Assembly (NCBI RefSeq): GCF_022271405.1 | Contig: NZ_JAJNAL010000021.1 | Span: forward strand, 27,717 to 91,716 | Direction of reading: 5' to 3' | Origin: Rhodopseudomonas infernalis | Lineage (GTDB): Bacteria > Pseudomonadota > Alphaproteobacteria > Rhizobiales > Xanthobacteraceae | Length of the DNA stretch: 64,000 nucleotides | In this document: piece by piece, positions 1-7,709 of the stretch | How positions within the stretch are numbered: position 1 is the first letter of the stretch | How the letters are laid out: every line of letters begins with the position of its first letter | Notes under the pieces: generated by a model | What the model saw: the letters and a program-made list of their open reading frames with translations, nothing else | What the model was told of the DNA's origin: nothing | Database searches by the model: none | Program-made: the position numbers and the translations under genes

Positions 1-2328
1 GCCGACCATGGCGCTGGAGAGCCGATCCGGCGACGACGCGATCCGCAGGTGACTGAAGACGGCTCCGCCCTTCTGCGCCAGCCCGGTCATGTTGTAGGCG
101 TTCGCCGCCTTGCCGGCGACGTTGGCGGCCATCGCCAGCACGCTGCCGATGGTGACGACGCCGGTGCCGCCGACCCCGGTGATCAGTACGCTGTATTGGT
201 CGAACTCGACCTCGGGCGCTTCCGGCAGATTGGCGAACAGGCCGCGATCAATCTGCCCTGCGCCTTTGCGCAGCTTGGCGCCTTCGACCGAGACGAATGA
301 CGGGCAGAAGCCTTCGACGCAGGAATAATCCTTGTTGCACGACGACTGGTCGATGCGCCGCTTTCGGCCGAGCTCCGTGTCCACCGGCACGATGCTGACG
401 CAGTTGGACTGCACGGAGCAATCTCCGCAGCCTTCGCAGACATCCTCGTTGATGAAGACGCGCCGCGGCGGATCCGGCATCAGCTTGCGCTTGCGGCGAC
501 GGCGCTTCTCCGCCGCGCAGACCTGCTCGTACACGATGACGGTCGTGCCGGCGGTGTCGCGGAGTTCGGTCTGGATGCGAGGCAACTGGTCGCGCGCGAC
601 CACATCGACGCCAGGAATATCGACCACGGTGCGATCCAGATCGTCGGTAACGACGATGACGCGCGCGACGTCCTCGGCCAGCACCTGACGCACGATCGCA
701 CGCGTCGTCAGGGCGCCTTCGACCGGCTGTCCGCCGGTCATGGCCACGGCGTCGTTGGCGAGGATCTTGTAGGTGATGTTGATGCCGGCGAGCACGGACG
801 CGCGGATCGCCAGCAGGCCCGAATGCGAATAGGTGCCGTCGCCGAGATTCTGGAAGACGTGCCGGGTGCTGGTGAAGTGCGACAGCCCGATCCAGTTCGC
901 GCCTTCGGCGCCCATTTGCACAGGCTTCACCGTGTCGCGGTTCATCCACATGGCCATCGAGTGACAGCCGATGCCCGACATCGCGATCGATCCCTCGGGC
1001 ACCTTGGTGGAGCTGTTGTGCGGGCAGCCCGAACAGAAATAGGGCACGCGGGTCGGCTGCGCCTTTGTCGGGGACGTGGCCTTCTCCGGCACCTCTGTCT
1101 GCACCATCCGCAGCACGGCGTCGTTGCTGATACCAAGCGCAGTGAGCCGCGACGCCAGAGCCTTTGCGATGACGAGCGGGTTGAGCTGGATGTCGGAGGG
1201 CAGCAGTGTGTCGCCCTGCTCATCCTGTTTGCCGATCAGGCGCGGCCGCACCTGCTGATTGAACAGGATCTTGGCCGCCTGGTCCTCCAGGAACGCTTTC
1301 TTCTCCTCGACGAACAGCAGTTCCTCGCAGCCCTCAGCAAAGGCGACGAGGCCGGCCGGCTCCAGCGGCCAGATCAGGCCGACCTTGTAGACCGACACTC
1401 CCCACGCTTCGGCGCACGCCTGGTCGATCCCGAGCAGATTGAGCGCGTCGACGAGATCGGCGTACGCCTTGCCCGAGGTCACGATCCCAAGGCGCGCCCC
1501 TGCTTTGCCGAGGCGCCGGCTGTCGAGCCGGTTGGCGCGGGCGTATTCGTGAATGCGCGGCAGTCGTTTCCTGATGACGGCGGTTTCATCGCGCTGCGGG
1601 CCGTAGTCCGGCTGCGGCCGGATCGCAGCCTCGTCCTGCGGATCTGAAGCCGGCAGGTTGATCACAGGCTCGTCGTCGGCCACCGCGATGGTCGAGGTAG
1701 TCTCGACGGTCTCGTTGACCGTCTTCAGTCCGACCCACAGGCCGGTGAAGCGCGACATCGCCCAGCCGTGGAGGCCGTATTCGAGGATCTCCTGCACGTT
1801 GGATGGATAGAGCGACGGAATGAGATTGGCGGCCAGCGCCTGCTCGCTCTGATGCGCGACCGTCGACGACTTGCCCGGATGATCGTCGCCATAGACCACG
1901 AGCACGCCGCCGTGGCGCGTCGTGCCGGCGTAGTTGCCGTGCTTGAACGGATCGCCCGAGCGGTCGACGCCTGGGCCCTTGCCGTACCACATGCCGAACA
2001 CGCCATCGACAGTCCTGCCTGGCAGGCTGTCGATCTGCTGTGTGCCCCACACCGACGTCGCGGCCAGATCCTCGTTGAGGCCCGGCTGGAATACGATCTC
2101 CGACTGCTTCAGGAAGTCCTTGGAATTCCACAGCTCCATATCGAGGCCGCCGAGCGGCGAGCCGCGATAGCCCGAGACGAATCCGGCCGTGTTCAGTCCG
2201 GCTTTGCGATCCCGCTCCCGCTGCGTCAGCAGGAGCCTGACCAGCGCCTGTGTGCCATTGAGGAAGACGACGCCCGAAGCTTGCGTGTAGCGGTCCTTCA
2301 GGGAGACGTGGCGCAGCGGCATGTTCAT
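1..2328 (-). CDS. Fused indolepyruvate:ferredoxin oxidoreductase (5' 776 codons; cut by window edge)
   Basis: Oxidatively decarboxylates an aryl- or branched 2-oxoacid to its acyl-CoA using thiamine diphosphate, CoA and a ferredoxin-type acceptor. The N-terminal pyrimidine-binding part contains SGYRGSPLGG near residue 50. A TPP-binding region follows (YFCSGCPHN, then GDGTYSHSG and an AND motif around residues 440-510). A ferredoxin-like cluster with CEGCGDC and further cysteines lies near 630-670, and the gamma-domain start GVGGTGVV near 710. This is the alpha+beta fused single-chain form (usually about 1,150 residues), so roughly the last third lies outside the window. ATG at 2328 was chosen because it follows the CoA-transferase stop by 5 bases. 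It is the last gene of a leftward operon with acyl-CoA enzymes, so the acyl-CoA it makes probably feeds that route. The exact 2-oxoacid is unknown. Confidence 0.93.
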   Translation of the reverse strand, partial: MNMPLRHVSLKDRYTQASGVVFLNGTQALVRLLLTQRERDRKAGLNTAGFVSGYRGSPLGGLDMELWNSKDFLKQSEIVFQPGLNEDLAATSVWGTQQIDSLPGRTVDGVFGMWYGKGPGVDRSGDPFKHGNYAGTTRHGGVLVVYGDDHPGKSSTVAHQSEQALAANLIPSLYPSNVQEILEYGLHGWAMSRFTGLWVGLKTVNETVETTSTIAVADDEPVINLPASDPQDEAAIRPQPDYGPQRDETAVIRKRLPRIHEYARANRLDSRRLGKAGARLGIVTSGKAYADLVDALNLLGIDQACAEAWGVSVYKVGLIWPLEPAGLVAFAEGCEELLFVEEKKAFLEDQAAKILFNQQVRPRLIGKQDEQGDTLLPSDIQLNPLVIAKALASRLTALGISNDAVLRMVQTEVPEKATSPTKAQPTRVPYFCSGCPHNSSTKVPEGSIAMSGIGCHSMAMWMNRDTVKPVQMGAEGANWIGLSHFTSTRHVFQNLGDGTYSHSGLLAIRASVLAGINITYKILANDAVAMTGGQPVEGALTTRAIVRQVLAEDVARVIVVTDDLDRTVVDIPGVDVVARDQLPRIQTELRDTAGTTVIVYEQVCAAEKRRRRKRKLMPDPPRRVFINEDVCEGCGDCSVQSNCVSIVPVDTELGRKRRIDQSSCNKDYSCVEGFCPSFVSVEGAKLRKGAGQIDRGLFANLPEAPEVEFDQYSVLITGVGGTGVVTIGSVLAMAANVAGKAANAYNMTGLAQKGGAVFSHLRIASSPDRLSSAMVG

Positions 2329-2333
2329 GGGAT

Positions 2334-3545
2334 CTAGGCCTTGGGCGGAGCTGGGGATGGCTGCGGGCCGGTGCCGACGACGCCGTCGCGCACCAGCGCT
2401 TCGATGTCGTCAGCGCTCCAGCCGGCATCTGCGAGGACGTCACGCGTATCGCCGCCGAGACCTTGCGGCATCCGCCGCATCTCGGGGATCTTGCCGTCGT
2501 AGCGCACCGGATGCGCCACCACGGTGCCCTTGAGGTCCCCGATAGCGAACTCCTGGAACGACTCGTTGTGCACGACCTGCGGGTCGCGGCGCACGGCGTC
2601 ATAATCCTGAACGCGCTCGTACCACAGGCCGTGCGGCGCCAGCGCCTTGTCGAGCCGCTCGTACGTCCAGCTCTGCAGCTCGTCGCCGAGCACGCGCATG
2701 AACGCGTCGCGGTTGGCCATGCGATCGGCAGCGAGTTCGATCAGCTCGGCGGTGCCGATTGCTCCCGCGAAGCTCTCGATATCGCCGCCCAGGCTGATCA
2801 CGGCGTGACAGTCGGCCAGCTTGAACACGCCGTAAGGCGCTGGCAGGAACCACGAGGCCAGGCGATGGTCGCGTGTGATCCGATCCGGGCCGCGGCCGCC
2901 CGAATAGTACGCCGCCATGGACTCGCTTTGCAGATCGAGACCGGCGCTCAGCAGGTTGGATTCGATGCGGGTGCCCTCGCCGGTCGCAAGCTTCCGGGCA
3001 TAGGCGGCACTCACCGCCATCGCCAGCAGCGCCGCACCGTGCTGATCGACCACCGGCACGCCGGTGACGGTCGGCGCGGCGTCGAGATTGCCGGTGACCG
3101 CAATCAGGCCGCAGCGCGCCTGCACCAGCAGATCCTGCCCCGGCGCAGAGGCCATCGGGCCGGACGAGCCCCAGCCGGTCGCCGACGCGTAGATGATGTC
3201 CGGCTTCACCGCCTTCACGGCTTCGTAGCCGAAGCCGAGACGCTCGAGCACGCCGCCGCGATAGTTCTCGATGATCACGTCGGCGGTCTTGATCAACGAG
3301 AACACCACCTCGCGTCCGCGCTCGCTCTTCAGATCGACCGAGATCGAGCGCTTGTTGCGGTTCACCGAGAAGAACGTCGCGCTGAAGCCGTCGACAAATA
3401 CCGAGTCCGCCGCATAGCCGCGCTCGAACGCGCCGGTGAGCGGCTCGACCTTGATGACGTCGGCGCCGAGATCGGCGAGATATTGCGACGCCGCCGGTCC
3501 CTGCACGAAATGCGTGAAGCCGAGCACGCGCATGCCTTTGAGCAT
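2334..3545 (-). CDS. Class III (CaiB/BaiF) CoA-transferase
   Basis: A 403-residue formyl-CoA transferase-family protein that moves CoA between organic acids through an aspartyl-CoA intermediate. The start reads MLKGMRVLGFTHFVQGP, followed by the family segment GADVIKVEP. The stretch VPVVDQHGAA near residues 165-175 carries the expected catalytic Asp. A strong Shine-Dalgarno (AAGGAGGG) lies just before ATG 3545, so the longer upstream open frame was not used. It sits between an acyl-CoA dehydrogenase and the IOR gene in one leftward operon, suggesting it activates the substrate or recycles CoA for the same pathway. The substrate cannot be told from sequence. Confidence 0.93.
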   Translation of the reverse strand: MLKGMRVLGFTHFVQGPAASQYLADLGADVIKVEPLTGAFERGYAADSVFVDGFSATFFSVNRNKRSISVDLKSERGREVVFSLIKTADVIIENYRGGVLERLGFGYEAVKAVKPDIIYASATGWGSSGPMASAPGQDLLVQARCGLIAVTGNLDAAPTVTGVPVVDQHGAALLAMAVSAAYARKLATGEGTRIESNLLSAGLDLQSESMAAYYSGGRGPDRITRDHRLASWFLPAPYGVFKLADCHAVISLGGDIESFAGAIGTAELIELAADRMANRDAFMRVLGDELQSWTYERLDKALAPHGLWYERVQDYDAVRRDPQVVHNESFQEFAIGDLKGTVVAHPVRYDGKIPEMRRMPQGLGGDTRDVLADAGWSADDIEALVRDGVVGTGPQPSPAPPKA

Positions 3546-3571
3546 CGTTCCGCCCTCCTTGCCCGTGCTGC

Positions 3572-4735
3572 TCACAGAGCCTGCCGCCCGTTCTTCAGCA
3601 GACTGCGGGCGATGACGACGCGGTGAATGTCGGACGCGCCGTCGAAGATCCGGTAGACGCGCGCATCGCGATAAAGCTGCTCCAGCGGCATCTCGCGGCA
3701 ATAGCCCATGCCGCCGAAGATCTGCACCGCTTTGTCGGCGACGCGCCCGAGCATTTCGGAGGCGTAGTACTTGACCATCGAGACCTTTTCGCGCGGATCA
3801 AAACCCTGATCCGTCTCCCACGCAGCGTTCAGCACCATCATGCGCGCGGCGAAGATCTCGGTTGCCATGTCGGCGAGCATCGCCTGAACCATCTGAAACT
3901 GACCGATGGGCTGGCCGAACTGCTTGCGCTCGTTAGCGTAGTCGATCGACATCTGCAGCAGCTTGCGCGCCATTCCGACCGAGCGGCCGCCGACCATGCC
4001 GAGCCGCACTTTGTTGATGGTCGACAGCGCCTGAAACAATCCGGAGCCTTCCGGGCCGAGCATCTGGCTCTTGGGCAGACGCACGTTCTCGAACACCAGC
4101 TCGGCGTGGTTGGTCGCGCGCAGTCCCATCATGTACTGAATGCGGCCGACGGTGAATCCGGGCGTGCCCTTGTCGATCAGGAACGCGCTGATCCCCTTGC
4201 CGCCCTTCGACGGATCGGTGACGGCCGTGACGATGAACGCATCGGCGACGTCGGCGTCGCTGATGAAATGCTTCGAACCATTGATGATGAAGTCATCGCC
4301 ATCGCGGCGGGCCGTGGTCTTGATGCCGGCAGCATCCGAGCCGGCGTTCGGCTCGGTCATTCCCAGCGCGACGTTGATGTCGCCGCGGACCGCCGGGAGT
4401 AGATACCTCTCGCGCTGATCACCGATGCAGTTCTCCAACGAGCCCGGAATCGCACCGAACGCGCGGCGCACCAGCGCGTCCTTGGTGAAGCCGAACTCCT
4501 CTTCGCACAGACACATGTCGACGGCGCTCAGTCCGCCGCCGCCGACCTCGGCAGGCATGCCCATGGCGAACAGGCCGAGGTTCTTGGCCTTATCGCGCAG
4601 CTCCCGCGCCAGTTCGGGGCGCACATACTGCACCTCTTCGACTTCGGCCTCGTGAGGGGCAAGCTCTTCCTTGATGAAGCGCCGCAGCGACTCCAGCAGC
4701 ATCTGCGTTTCGGACGGAATGGAGAAATCGATCAC
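3572..4735 (-). CDS. Acyl-CoA dehydrogenase family protein
   Basis: A 387-residue FAD enzyme for alpha,beta-desaturation of an acyl-CoA. Family signatures are MTEPNAGSDAAG in the middle domain, RKQFGQPIG, and QIFGGMGYCREMPLEQLYRD at the C-terminus. At the position of the usual catalytic Glu (IYEGT in medium-chain enzymes) it has RIFDGASDIHR, an Asp, as in several CaiA/ACAD10-11-like branches. GTG at 4735 is the chosen start because AAAGGAA lies 7 bases upstream and the N-terminus (IDFSIPSETQML) fits the family; the open frame continues upstream but without homology. Downstream of enoyl-CoA hydratase and 26 bases before the CoA-transferase. Confidence 0.93.
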   Translation of the reverse strand: MIDFSIPSETQMLLESLRRFIKEELAPHEAEVEEVQYVRPELARELRDKAKNLGLFAMGMPAEVGGGGLSAVDMCLCEEEFGFTKDALVRRAFGAIPGSLENCIGDQRERYLLPAVRGDINVALGMTEPNAGSDAAGIKTTARRDGDDFIINGSKHFISDADVADAFIVTAVTDPSKGGKGISAFLIDKGTPGFTVGRIQYMMGLRATNHAELVFENVRLPKSQMLGPEGSGLFQALSTINKVRLGMVGGRSVGMARKLLQMSIDYANERKQFGQPIGQFQMVQAMLADMATEIFAARMMVLNAAWETDQGFDPREKVSMVKYYASEMLGRVADKAVQIFGGMGYCREMPLEQLYRDARVYRIFDGASDIHRVVIARSLLKNGRQAL

Positions 4736-4802
4736 AGCACGGTTCCTTTGCGCGCGCCGGTTGATGGGCGGCTCTTGATCGGGGGGATGCGGGCGAGATG
4801 AA

Positions 4803-5618
4803 TCAGTCGGCGGGCTTGAACGCGTCGACATCCAGGGAATCGGAGAACTGCGCCGGACGCTTCTCGATGAAAGCGCTGACTCCTTCGGCGAAGTCGTGGG
4901 TCTGCGACAACGCCTCGCTGAGATCGAGCGTGCGACGGATCGCGTCCTGCTCCGGCAGATCCATCGCGTAGCGCAGCGCGGTCTTGCAGGCATAGGCGGC
5001 GGGCGCGGGCCCCTCCGCAAGCCGCGCCGCCAGGCCGCGGGCCACGGCCAGCGTCTGCCCCTTCGGCGCAATGCGGTTGATCAGGCCCCAGGCGAGTGCC
5101 GTCGGCGCGTCGACCATGTCTCCGAGCAGCATCATCTCGTTGGCACGACCGAGGCCGATGCGACGCGTCACGCGGACGGTGCCGCCGCTGCCCGGAAAGC
5201 CGCCGAGTTTCACCTCGGGAAGGCCGAGCCTCGCATCTTCCGACGCGACGATCAGATCGCAGCCCGCAGCAAGCTCGAGCCCGCCGCCGAGCGCAAGCCG
5301 CTCGATCGCCGCCACGGTCGGCTTCGGAAAGTTTCCGACCAGACCGTAGGTCTCGTTCTCGTAGCCGAGCTTCTGCGAGACGATGCCCCGCTCGGCCACC
5401 AGCCGTGGAAATTCCTTGATATCAGAGCCGGCGCAGAAGGCGCGATCGCCCTCGCCTGTCAGCACTAATGCGCCGATCGCCGGATCGGCCGCGAGTGAGT
5501 GCAGCACATCGTGCATCTGCCGCGTCAGCGACAGCGTGACGACGTTCATCGGCGGATTGCTGAGAAACAGGGTGGCAACAGCCCCGTCGATTTCAACGCG
5601 AACTTTCTTGTCTTGCAT
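4803..5618 (-). CDS. Enoyl-CoA hydratase/isomerase family protein
   Basis: A 271-residue crotonase-fold protein, first gene of the leftward operon. It has the oxyanion-hole stretch GDRAFCAGSDIKEF and the two crotonase acidic positions in GGGLELAAGCD and LGLPEVKLGGFPGSGG, so true hydratase activity is plausible. ATG 5618 has AGGA upstream, and the 100-base gap to the divergent DUF1330 gene contains the palindromic operator at 5636-5672. It likely hydrates the enoyl-CoA made by the neighbouring dehydrogenase. Confidence 0.93.
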   Translation of the reverse strand: MQDKKVRVEIDGAVATLFLSNPPMNVVTLSLTRQMHDVLHSLAADPAIGALVLTGEGDRAFCAGSDIKEFPRLVAERGIVSQKLGYENETYGLVGNFPKPTVAAIERLALGGGLELAAGCDLIVASEDARLGLPEVKLGGFPGSGGTVRVTRRIGLGRANEMMLLGDMVDAPTALAWGLINRIAPKGQTLAVARGLAARLAEGPAPAAYACKTALRYAMDLPEQDAIRRTLDLSEALSQTHDFAEGVSAFIEKRPAQFSDSLDVDAFKPAD

Positions 5619-5635
5619 TGGCGTCCTCCGCGTCG

Positions 5636-5672
5636 AAACTTGACTTAGACTGACTTGCACGTCAATAAGTTT
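5636..5672. promoter_or_regulatory. Divergent promoter/operator with TGACTTGCACGTCA palindrome
   Basis: Between two divergent operons. It contains TGACTTGCACGTCA (5651-5664) preceded by a direct half repeat TGACTTAGAC (5641-5650), and the whole block is bounded by AAACTT/AAGTTT. Related elements occur at 13976 and 16131. Likely the binding site of the TetR regulator encoded at 7029; inference from position and symmetry only. Confidence 0.55.
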
Positions 5673-5721
5673 TTCGGAGCTGCTTACCCGCGGAGGGGGC
5701 GGCCGCAACGGGAGAAAACGG

Positions 5722-6009
5722 ATGGCAGCCATTGTCGTCGCCAAGGTGCAGGTCACCGATCCGGCGAAGTACGAGACCTACAAACCGCTTGCCAAGAAGG
5801 CGATCGAAGCCTTCGGCGGACGCTACATCGTGCGTGGATCGGAGCCGCACGCCGTCGAAGGCGACGCGCCGAAAGCGCGCTTCGTGATCGTGGAATTCGA
5901 TTCCGTCGAGACGGTCCGCCGTTTCTACGATTCGCCGGAGTATCTGGCCGCACGCGAGGCCCGTGCCGGCGCCTCGATCGCCGAGATCATCGCGCTCGAA
6001 GGCATTTGA
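5722..6009 (+). CDS. DUF1330 family protein
   Basis: A 95-residue small alpha/beta (ferredoxin-like, dimeric) protein of the DUF1330 family, recognised by VQVTDPAKYETYKPLAKKAI, the GG-R turn (FGGRYIVRG) and IVEFDSVETVRRFYDSPEY. The biochemical role of the family is not established; members often sit next to catabolic dehydrogenases and lyases. First gene of the rightward operon with the lyase (34 bases downstream) and the TetR regulator. ATG 5722 lies 8 bases after GGGAGAA. Confidence 0.9.
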   Translation: MAAIVVAKVQVTDPAKYETYKPLAKKAIEAFGGRYIVRGSEPHAVEGDAPKARFVIVEFDSVETVRRFYDSPEYLAAREARAGASIAEIIALEGI

Positions 6010-6043
6010 GCGGCGCGTCAGCCTATTCAGAGAGGACCAAACG

Positions 6044-6991
6044 ATGGCTAAGAAGAACTACGACTGCTCGGGCGTGATCCCGGCCTGCCTGCTGCCGCTG
6101 CACGATGACCTGACGATCGACCAGACCAGCTACCGCAAGCACTTGCGCGATCTCGCGGGCGTTCGCGGGCTCGGCGCCGTGACGGTGAACGGCCACGCCT
6201 CGGAAGTTTCGTCCTGCAGCTTCGAGGAGCAGGAGATGCTGCTCGACGTCGCTGCGGCCGAAATCGGCGACAAGCTGCCGATCGTCAACGGCATCTACGC
6301 CGAGAGTGGCCGGGACGCGGTCAAGATCGCCCAGATGGCCGATCGCAAGGGCGCATCCGCGCTTCTGGTCTTCCCGCCGAACGTGATGATGCTCGGCTGG
6401 CGCGCCGACATGGTCGTGGATCACTACAAGCGAATCGCCGACGTGACCGATTTGCCGCTCATCATCTTCCAGTTTCCCGTCAACCTGCCGCTGAACTACT
6501 CGCACGACCTGCTCGCGCGGCTGATCAACGAAGTGCCCACCGTTCGGGCGATGAAGGATGGCTGCGGCGATCCCGTGCGCCACGAGATCACGGTGCGCAC
6601 GTTCCAGTCGGCGAAATTCCAGGTGCTGAGCACCCACAGCGCGTGGCTGCTGAGCTCGCTCGTGACCGGCTGCAACGGACTTCTCTCGGGCGCCGGCAGC
6701 ACTATCGCCGATCTGCAGGTCGCGTTGTTCGAAGCCGTCAAGGCCAACGACCTCGCCAAGGCCAAGGCGATCTCCGATCGCATCTACCCGACCACGCTCG
6801 CCTTCTACGGCGCGCCGCCGGTCGACATGCACAACCGCATGAAGGAAGCGCAAGTCATTCTCGGGCGCTTGCCCTCGGCAGCAGTGCGGCCCCCGCTGCA
6901 GAAGCTCGACGCTGCCGAGATTCAGCGCATCCGCGCAGCCATGGAGCAGGCAGGCGTCAAGCCGGAAGGTGCGTTGCCGGCGGTCGCATAG
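6044..6991 (+). CDS. Dihydrodipicolinate synthase/N-acetylneuraminate lyase-superfamily protein with altered active site
   Basis: A 315-residue (beta/alpha)8 class I aldolase-family protein. The Schiff-base lysine is present as K171 in VRAMKDGCGD. Two usual features differ. The carboxylate-binding loop GTTGE is replaced by NGHASEV (residues 49-55), and the catalytic Tyr of the YNxP motif is Phe in IIFQFP (F142). It is therefore unlikely to be the lysine-biosynthetic enzyme; an aldolase, hydratase-aldolase or decarboxylase acting on a pathway intermediate is more likely. ATG 6044 has AGAGGA upstream. It lies between DUF1330 and the TetR gene in one operon. Confidence 0.88.
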   Translation: MAKKNYDCSGVIPACLLPLHDDLTIDQTSYRKHLRDLAGVRGLGAVTVNGHASEVSSCSFEEQEMLLDVAAAEIGDKLPIVNGIYAESGRDAVKIAQMADRKGASALLVFPPNVMMLGWRADMVVDHYKRIADVTDLPLIIFQFPVNLPLNYSHDLLARLINEVPTVRAMKDGCGDPVRHEITVRTFQSAKFQVLSTHSAWLLSSLVTGCNGLLSGAGSTIADLQVALFEAVKANDLAKAKAISDRIYPTTLAFYGAPPVDMHNRMKEAQVILGRLPSAAVRPPLQKLDAAEIQRIRAAMEQAGVKPEGALPAVA

Positions 6992-7028
6992 CGCTTCGGC
7001 GTTGCACCGCACTCGCAAAGCTGTGATA

Positions 7029-7709
7029 ATGAAACCGCCGGATCAAGCGGCATCGAATATCCGTCAAGCAGGATTTTGCGGTTTCAGAATGCGAGAGCGC
7101 ATTAAAGTCGTCGCCGAGGAGCTTCTCGTCAAATACGGCTACCGGGGCTTCAGCTTCGGCCAGATTTCGGAGATCCTCGAAACCACCCGCGCCAACCTGC
7201 ACTATCATTTCGGCAGCAAGGACGGTCTGGTCGAGGAAGTCCTCGAGGACTACGCGAACAAGACCCTCGATCACTATCGTGCCATCTGGACCGACACGAC
7301 CACCACGCTGAGGCGAAAGGTGGAAGCGACGGTGCAGATGGCCCATCGACGCTACCTGCGCTACAACGCCGCCGGCGACAATGGCGAGCCGTGGAGCCTG
7401 ATGATCCGGCTGCGCAACGATACCGACGCGTTGACGCCGAAAATGCGCGTCAAGCTGCAGCAGGTCACCAAAGAATTCGAGATGCTGGTGCGCGCCGGCG
7501 TACGCAGCGCGATCCAGTCGGGCGAACTGGCCGCCGACAGTCCGCAGGAAAAGCTGGTCATCCAGCTCGTCAACATCATCCACTACGCAGGTTCGGTGAC
7601 GCGCGACCACGGCCATTTCGGCCGTCTCGCCGACCTCTGGGAGGCGACGCTGTCGACCATCGAGCGCGCCTACGCCAACAAGAAAATTCCGGTCAAGTCC
7701 AAGGCCTAA
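7029..7709 (+). CDS. TetR/AcrR-family transcriptional regulator
   Basis: A 226-residue repressor. The N-terminal helix-turn-helix spans about residues 22-68 (FSFGQISEILETT ... NLHYHFGSKDGLVEEVLE); the rest is an all-helical ligand/dimer domain. The start is uncertain: ATG 7029 gives 20 residues before the HTH, while ATG 7089 would begin directly at it; neither has a strong Shine-Dalgarno. It follows the lyase gene by 37 bases and so is probably expressed from the 5640 promoter, implying autoregulation. It is the only regulator gene in the cluster and the natural candidate for the palindromes at 5636, 13976 and 16131, with a pathway acyl-CoA or acid as the inducer (inference). It converges on the ligase gene with a 4-base overlap. 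Confidence 0.92.
   Translation: MKPPDQAASNIRQAGFCGFRMRERIKVVAEELLVKYGYRGFSFGQISEILETTRANLHYHFGSKDGLVEEVLEDYANKTLDHYRAIWTDTTTTLRRKVEATVQMAHRRYLRYNAAGDNGEPWSLMIRLRNDTDALTPKMRVKLQQVTKEFEMLVRAGVRSAIQSGELAADSPQEKLVIQLVNIIHYAGSVTRDHGHFGRLADLWEATLSTIERAYANKKIPVKSKA

Noticed and set aside
5963..6043. Upstream extension of the lyase gene into DUF1330
   Set aside because: The ATG at 6044 has a Shine-Dalgarno and the conserved N-terminus; the extension overlaps the preceding gene.
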